From assembly GCF_003050745.1 (NCBI RefSeq), contig NZ_QAOF01000008.1, positions 1-64,000 of the forward strand: a stretch of 64,000 nt of DNA, in the 5' to 3' direction. Positions 60,582-64,000 of the stretch are shown one piece after another. Under the pieces are notes generated by a model. That model did no database searches. It was not told the DNA's origin and saw only the letters and a program-made list of their open reading frames with translations. The first letter of the stretch is position 1. Every line of letters begins with the position of its first letter. The position numbers and the translations under genes were made by a program. The stretch comes from Sphingomonas sp. PP-CE-3G-477 (lineage in GTDB: Bacteria > Pseudomonadota > Alphaproteobacteria > Sphingomonadales > Sphingomonadaceae).

Positions 60582-62173
60582 TCGGCGGGCTCCAGAACCT
60601 TGGCGGTGGTAGCGGCCTTGACCTTGCGAGCACGTTTCGCAGTCGGGCGATAGCGCGCGACGCGGCGGGCGAGCAGGAGGAACGCGATCCCGAACACCGC
60701 GATCGTCGCGTCGATGCCCGCGATCATCAGGTCGCCGATCGCCAGCGATGCGAACAGCCCGCGATCGGTCGCGACGACGTCGTACACCGGCAACGCGACG
60801 AGCAGCACGCCGGTCGACGCGAACAGCGCCGGCCACCCGCGCGCCGGCCTGACGACGAACGCCGTCACGGCAGCGATTGCCCAAGCGATGAACATCACGT
60901 GCATCTCCCAGTCCGCGCGCGCGCCGAGTGTTACCGGCAGCAGGCGGTTGGCCCAGAAGAAGCACGCGATCGCGAGCGGGAAGCCGCCGATCACCGCGAC
61001 GTTGAGCCGCTCGACGAGGCGGAACCCGAAATGCGGCCGGGTCGGGTCGGGCAGGCGCTCGCGACGCTTGACCGTCCACAGCACGAGACCGCTGGCGACC
61101 ATCAGCGTGCCGGCGATCCCGCACAGGAAATACAGCCAGCGGCCGCCGGTGTCTGCGAACCGTCCGGCATGGAGCCCGACCATCGCGCCCGCGGTCTCGG
61201 CGGCGGCGCCGGGTGGCGGCGAACGCCAGACGAGGCGCCCCGTCACGCCGTCATAGGTCAGCCGCGGTGTCCGCGACGACAGCATCGAATTGGCGCTCTG
61301 GCTGATCGTGATCCGTGCGGCGACGTCACCGGGATCGCTGACCTCGATGAAACTGGCTGGCGCACCGAGCCGGCGTTCGGCGTCGGTGGCGATCCGTCGC
61401 AGGTCGATCAACGGCGCGGGACGGCCGGTCCGCTCGACCACATTGGCGGTCGGGAACAGCGCGGCGAACACGGTATTCTGATCGGTATAATTGGCGACGA
61501 CCGCCCACGGCATCAACAGCGTCATCAACGTGACCAGCCCGGTATAGGTGATCATCAGGTGGAACGGCAGCGCCAGCACCGCAGTCGCGTTATGCCCGTC
61601 GAGCCAGGATCGCTGCCCCTTGGCACGGCGCAACGTGAAGAAATCCTTGAAGATCTTCTTGTGCGTGACGATCCCGCTGACGATCGCGACCAGCATCATC
61701 ATCGTCGCGAACCCGACCAGCCACCGCGCCCAGATCACCGGCATGTAATGGAGATCGAAGTGGAAGCGGTAGAAGAACTCCCCACCCCGCGTCTCGCGCG
61801 CCTGCGCGACCTGTCCGTCGGCGCCGATCAGCGCCTGCGTGTCGCCGCGCCCTCGCCGGCCCCGCCTGCCGCGCTCTTCGCCGGGCTTGGGTTGCGGTAC
61901 CCAGAAGACCTGCGCGCCAGGCGATCGTTCTGTCGCCACCGGGATGATCCAGCTCTTGGCGTCGGGCGCCTTGCCGGTGAGGAATGCCTGCGACCCGGCC
62001 AGCACGCGCATCGGCTGTTCGACGCGCGCGATCTCCGGCCGCATCCAGCGGTTGAGACCCTCGCGCCAGAACGCGATCGTGCCTGCGACGAACACGAGGA
62101 ACAGGATCCAGCCGAGCAGCAGCCCGGACCACGTATGCAGGAACGCCTGCGACTGTCGAAAGCCCTTGCTCAT
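60578..62173 (-). CDS. PepSY-associated membrane protein (siderophore-iron reductase type)
   Basis: 531-residue inner-membrane protein with an N-terminal helix (FLHTWSGLLLGWILFLVFVAGTIAFW split over 12-37), a large periplasmic region, and further helices near 185, 230, 370 and the C-terminus. HTWSGL and the paired His in FHFDLHYMPVIWARW and DGHNATAVLALPFHLMITYTG are typical of PepSY_TM proteins. Members in TonB operons are thought to reduce ferric siderophore in the periplasm. ATG 62173 overlaps DUF3649 by 4 bp. Confidence 0.88.
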   Translation of the reverse strand: MSKGFRQSQAFLHTWSGLLLGWILFLVFVAGTIAFWREGLNRWMRPEIARVEQPMRVLAGSQAFLTGKAPDAKSWIIPVATERSPGAQVFWVPQPKPGEERGRRGRRGRGDTQALIGADGQVAQARETRGGEFFYRFHFDLHYMPVIWARWLVGFATMMMLVAIVSGIVTHKKIFKDFFTLRRAKGQRSWLDGHNATAVLALPFHLMITYTGLVTLMTLLMPWAVVANYTDQNTVFAALFPTANVVERTGRPAPLIDLRRIATDAERRLGAPASFIEVSDPGDVAARITISQSANSMLSSRTPRLTYDGVTGRLVWRSPPPGAAAETAGAMVGLHAGRFADTGGRWLYFLCGIAGTLMVASGLVLWTVKRRERLPDPTRPHFGFRLVERLNVAVIGGFPLAIACFFWANRLLPVTLGARADWEMHVMFIAWAIAAVTAFVVRPARGWPALFASTGVLLVALPVYDVVATDRGLFASLAIGDLMIAGIDATIAVFGIAFLLLARRVARYRPTAKRARKVKAATTAKVLEPAE

Positions 62174-62484
62174 AACCGCCCCGTCACGTCGATCGAGACC
62201 CATGCGATCGCCGCGGCGATCCCGGCGGCGATGGCCAGCGTCCAGATCGCCCGCCAGCCGCTACGCGCGGCGAATGCCCACATCGCCGCGAGCGCGCACA
62301 AGGCGAGCGCGATCAGCGACGCGGTGACGCTCGCCTCGGCACGGTCACCGGGCAGCAGCCGCGCGATCGCCATCGCCCAGAGGCTCGCGGTCGCATAGCC
62401 GAGTGGCACCGCGGCGACGACGCGCAGCGCGATGTCGCCACGTCGCGCCCAGCGCGCTCGGGCATGCGCGTCGCCCGCCGTCAT
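62170..62484 (-). CDS. DUF3649 small membrane protein
   Basis: 104-residue protein with three hydrophobic segments (ALRVVAAVPLGYATASLWAM, ASVTASLIALALCALAAMWAFA, AIWTLAIAAGIAAAIAW). DUF3649 proteins precede PepSY proteins in siderophore uptake operons. ATG 62484 overlaps the receptor stop (ATGA) and its stop overlaps the PepSY start, so translation is coupled through the operon. Confidence 0.8.
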   Translation of the reverse strand: MTAGDAHARARWARRGDIALRVVAAVPLGYATASLWAMAIARLLPGDRAEASVTASLIALALCALAAMWAFAARSGWRAIWTLAIAAGIAAAIAWVSIDVTGRL

Positions 62485-64000
62485 TCGAATGTGTACCGAA
62501 GCGTCGCGAACGCGGTACGCGGGCTGCCATAGTAATTGCCGCGACCGGTGGCGGCGATGCGCGCGTAATAGCTCTTGTCGAGTACGTTCGCGACGTTGAC
62601 CGAGACACCCACCCGCTCGTTGAACTTGTAGCCTGCGCGCAGGTCGAGCACCGCATAGCTCGGCTGGCGGACGATGGTGGACCGGGTGCGCAGCGTGCCG
62701 TCGGCGTTGAATACCGCCGCAGTGCCGCCGAAGGTCGAGCTGAACCACGTCACGCTGCCGCCGAGGCTCGCGCCCGCCAGCGGCCCGTCGACCGGCGCGT
62801 AGTTGGTGAACGCCTTGATCATATGCTTCGGCACGATCGGCACCAGTGGCAGCCCCTCGAACGCGGTGGTCTGGTCCTCCAGATACTTGGTCTTGGTGTA
62901 GGTGTAGCCGCCATTGATCCGCCAGCCGGGCAGGATCTCGCCGGTCGCCTCGGCCTCGATACCGCGCGAGCGGACCTTGCCGGTCTGCAGCACGACGGTC
63001 TGGATGTCGGGATCGTTGAACAGGCGATTGGTCTGCGTGATCTGATACGCCGCCGCCGACAGCAGCAGGCGATCGTTCATCAGCGAGAGCTTCGTCCCCG
63101 CCTCATATTGCGCACCGACCAGCGGCTCGATCTGCTGCCCGTCGGGGCGTGCCCGGCCGACCGGTGCCGCCTGCGGCGTGAAGCTGTCGGCGTAGCTCGC
63201 ATAGAGGTTGAGCTGCGACGTCACGTCCCAGACGATCCCGGCATAGGGCGTGAAGCGGTTGTCGATCCCGTAGCGCGTCGACGGCGGCAGAACGCCGGTC
63301 GGCGTCAGGAGCGTGGTCGTCGTGGTATCCCACCACGTCACGCGGCCGCCACCGATCAGCGTCAGGCCGGCAAGCGGGCTCAGCCGCATCTGCCCGTAGA
63401 GGCCGTATTGCTCGACGTCGGTCGAGGAACCGCCATAGACCTGCAGCGCGCAATTGGCGGGCGCGGGCGTGATCGCGGTGCTGGAATTGGGACAGGTCGC
63501 CCCCGTCCCCTGCACCGGATAATAGGGCGACGCGCCATACGGGTTCAGCGGCGGCTCGAACGGCGACACCGGATTATACACGTCGATCCGCGCATAATTG
63601 GACAGCCGGGTGAAATAGGACGTGCCTGAACTCGCCTGGTAATCGGTGCCGAGGATCAGCGTCTGGTCGCGTCCGAACAGCGGGAAGCTGCCGATGCCGT
63701 TGAAGTCGAACGAGCGCGTCTGCTGCTTGCTGTCGCCGCGATAGGCGATGTGGCTGGTCGAGCCGTTGGTCGCGGTGACCGGCTGGTTGCCGATATAGCT
63801 GTAGATGTCGACGCGATCGACGTCGGTGAACAGCCCGGTCGCGCGCAACGTCCAGCGGTCGCTGATCTTGTGCGCCAGTTCGGCGAACCCGGTCCAGGTC
63901 TCGGCGTTGAACCGGTTCCAGTCGGCGCCGAGATAGGTCGATCGCTTCACGTCCAGCAACTTGCCGTCGCTGCCGTCCGCGCCGCCGATGATGCCGGGCA
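62481..64000 (-). CDS. TonB-dependent siderophore receptor, C-terminal part (start beyond window)
   Basis: The last 500 or so residues of an outer-membrane receptor: repeated beta-barrel strands such as TWTGFAELAHKISDRWTLRATG, YGLYGQMRLSPLAGLTLIGGGR and VTSQLNLYASYADSFTPQ, then RSRGIEAEATGEILPGWRINGGYTYT and a C-terminus GSPRTAFATLRYTFE ending on the barrel-closing aromatic. FxPQ and GxEAE blocks are those of siderophore (FhuE/FpvA-like) receptors. The frame is open to the right edge. First gene of the operon with DUF3649, PepSY, DUF3325 and DUF4198. Confidence 0.9.
   Translation of the reverse strand, partial: PGIIGGADGSDGKLLDVKRSTYLGADWNRFNAETWTGFAELAHKISDRWTLRATGLFTDVDRVDIYSYIGNQPVTATNGSTSHIAYRGDSKQQTRSFDFNGIGSFPLFGRDQTLILGTDYQASSGTSYFTRLSNYARIDVYNPVSPFEPPLNPYGASPYYPVQGTGATCPNSSTAITPAPANCALQVYGGSSTDVEQYGLYGQMRLSPLAGLTLIGGGRVTWWDTTTTTLLTPTGVLPPSTRYGIDNRFTPYAGIVWDVTSQLNLYASYADSFTPQAAPVGRARPDGQQIEPLVGAQYEAGTKLSLMNDRLLLSAAAYQITQTNRLFNDPDIQTVVLQTGKVRSRGIEAEATGEILPGWRINGGYTYTKTKYLEDQTTAFEGLPLVPIVPKHMIKAFTNYAPVDGPLAGASLGGSVTWFSSTFGGTAAVFNADGTLRTRSTIVRQPSYAVLDLRAGYKFNERVGVSVNVANVLDKSYYARIAATGRGNYYGSPRTAFATLRYTFE

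Overview
The window is high-GC, densely coded DNA whose gene content (PrsK/PrsR exopolysaccharide regulators, DUF1134 and DUF885 proteins, alphaproteobacterial-type GshA, STN-type TonB receptors, PepSY/DUF3325/DUF3649 siderophore operon) points to an alphaproteobacterium of the Sphingomonadales, most likely Sphingomonas. This assignment is by recognition of protein families, not by a search.

Layout. 1-7700: the 3' end of an IS110-type transposase, a LOG-family phosphoribohydrolase, a membrane-anchored cytochrome c, prephenate dehydratase, a PhoP/PhoQ-like two-component pair with a PepSY protein, an Uup-type ABC-F ATPase and a small exported protein with its own promoter and terminator. 7700-16670: a DUF815 ATPase, then an exopolysaccharide block (TPR protein, PrsR, PrsK, sugar-phosphate transferase, all on the minus strand) facing a mannose-1-phosphate guanylyltransferase, and a short NepR-like protein. 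17060-30940: a DUF885 peptidase, a GH27/GH3 glycosidase operon, 5-oxoprolinase with a cysteine synthase-like enzyme, an M3 oligopeptidase and L-serine ammonia-lyase.

31323-49369 is a genomic island. It lies between the 3' end of tRNA-Ser(GCT) and a perfect 24-bp direct repeat of that 3' end, next to a P4-type integrase that has lost its catalytic C-terminus. The left part holds a Fic protein behind four 24-bp direct repeats and the wreck of a conjugative element (AlpA-type regulator, DUF2274, frameshifted trbI fused by deletion to a truncated DUF6499/DUF2285 gene). The right part is a coherent cargo: luxR, luxI, a PhyH-type dioxygenase, a GntR regulator, and a complete lasso peptide locus (43-residue precursor, B protein with fused RRE and protease, lasso cyclase, lasso isopeptidase, STN-type TonB receptor, FecR anti-sigma and FecI-type sigma factor). 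The inferred logic is a quorum-sensing-linked peptide that is made, exported, re-imported through its own receptor, opened by the isopeptidase, and sensed through the receptor-FecR-sigma relay.

49370-64000: DUF1134 protein, a small unknown protein, dihydroorotase, YgfZ, RsmE, glutamate-cysteine ligase, an ICMT-like membrane methyltransferase, a LOV-domain hybrid histidine kinase, a small unknown protein and a siderophore-uptake operon (TonB receptor running off the window, DUF3649, PepSY membrane protein, DUF3325, DUF4198). Several intergenic gaps carry long imperfect palindromes of repeat type. No CRISPR array or rRNA was seen, and tRNA-Ser is the only tRNA found by eye.
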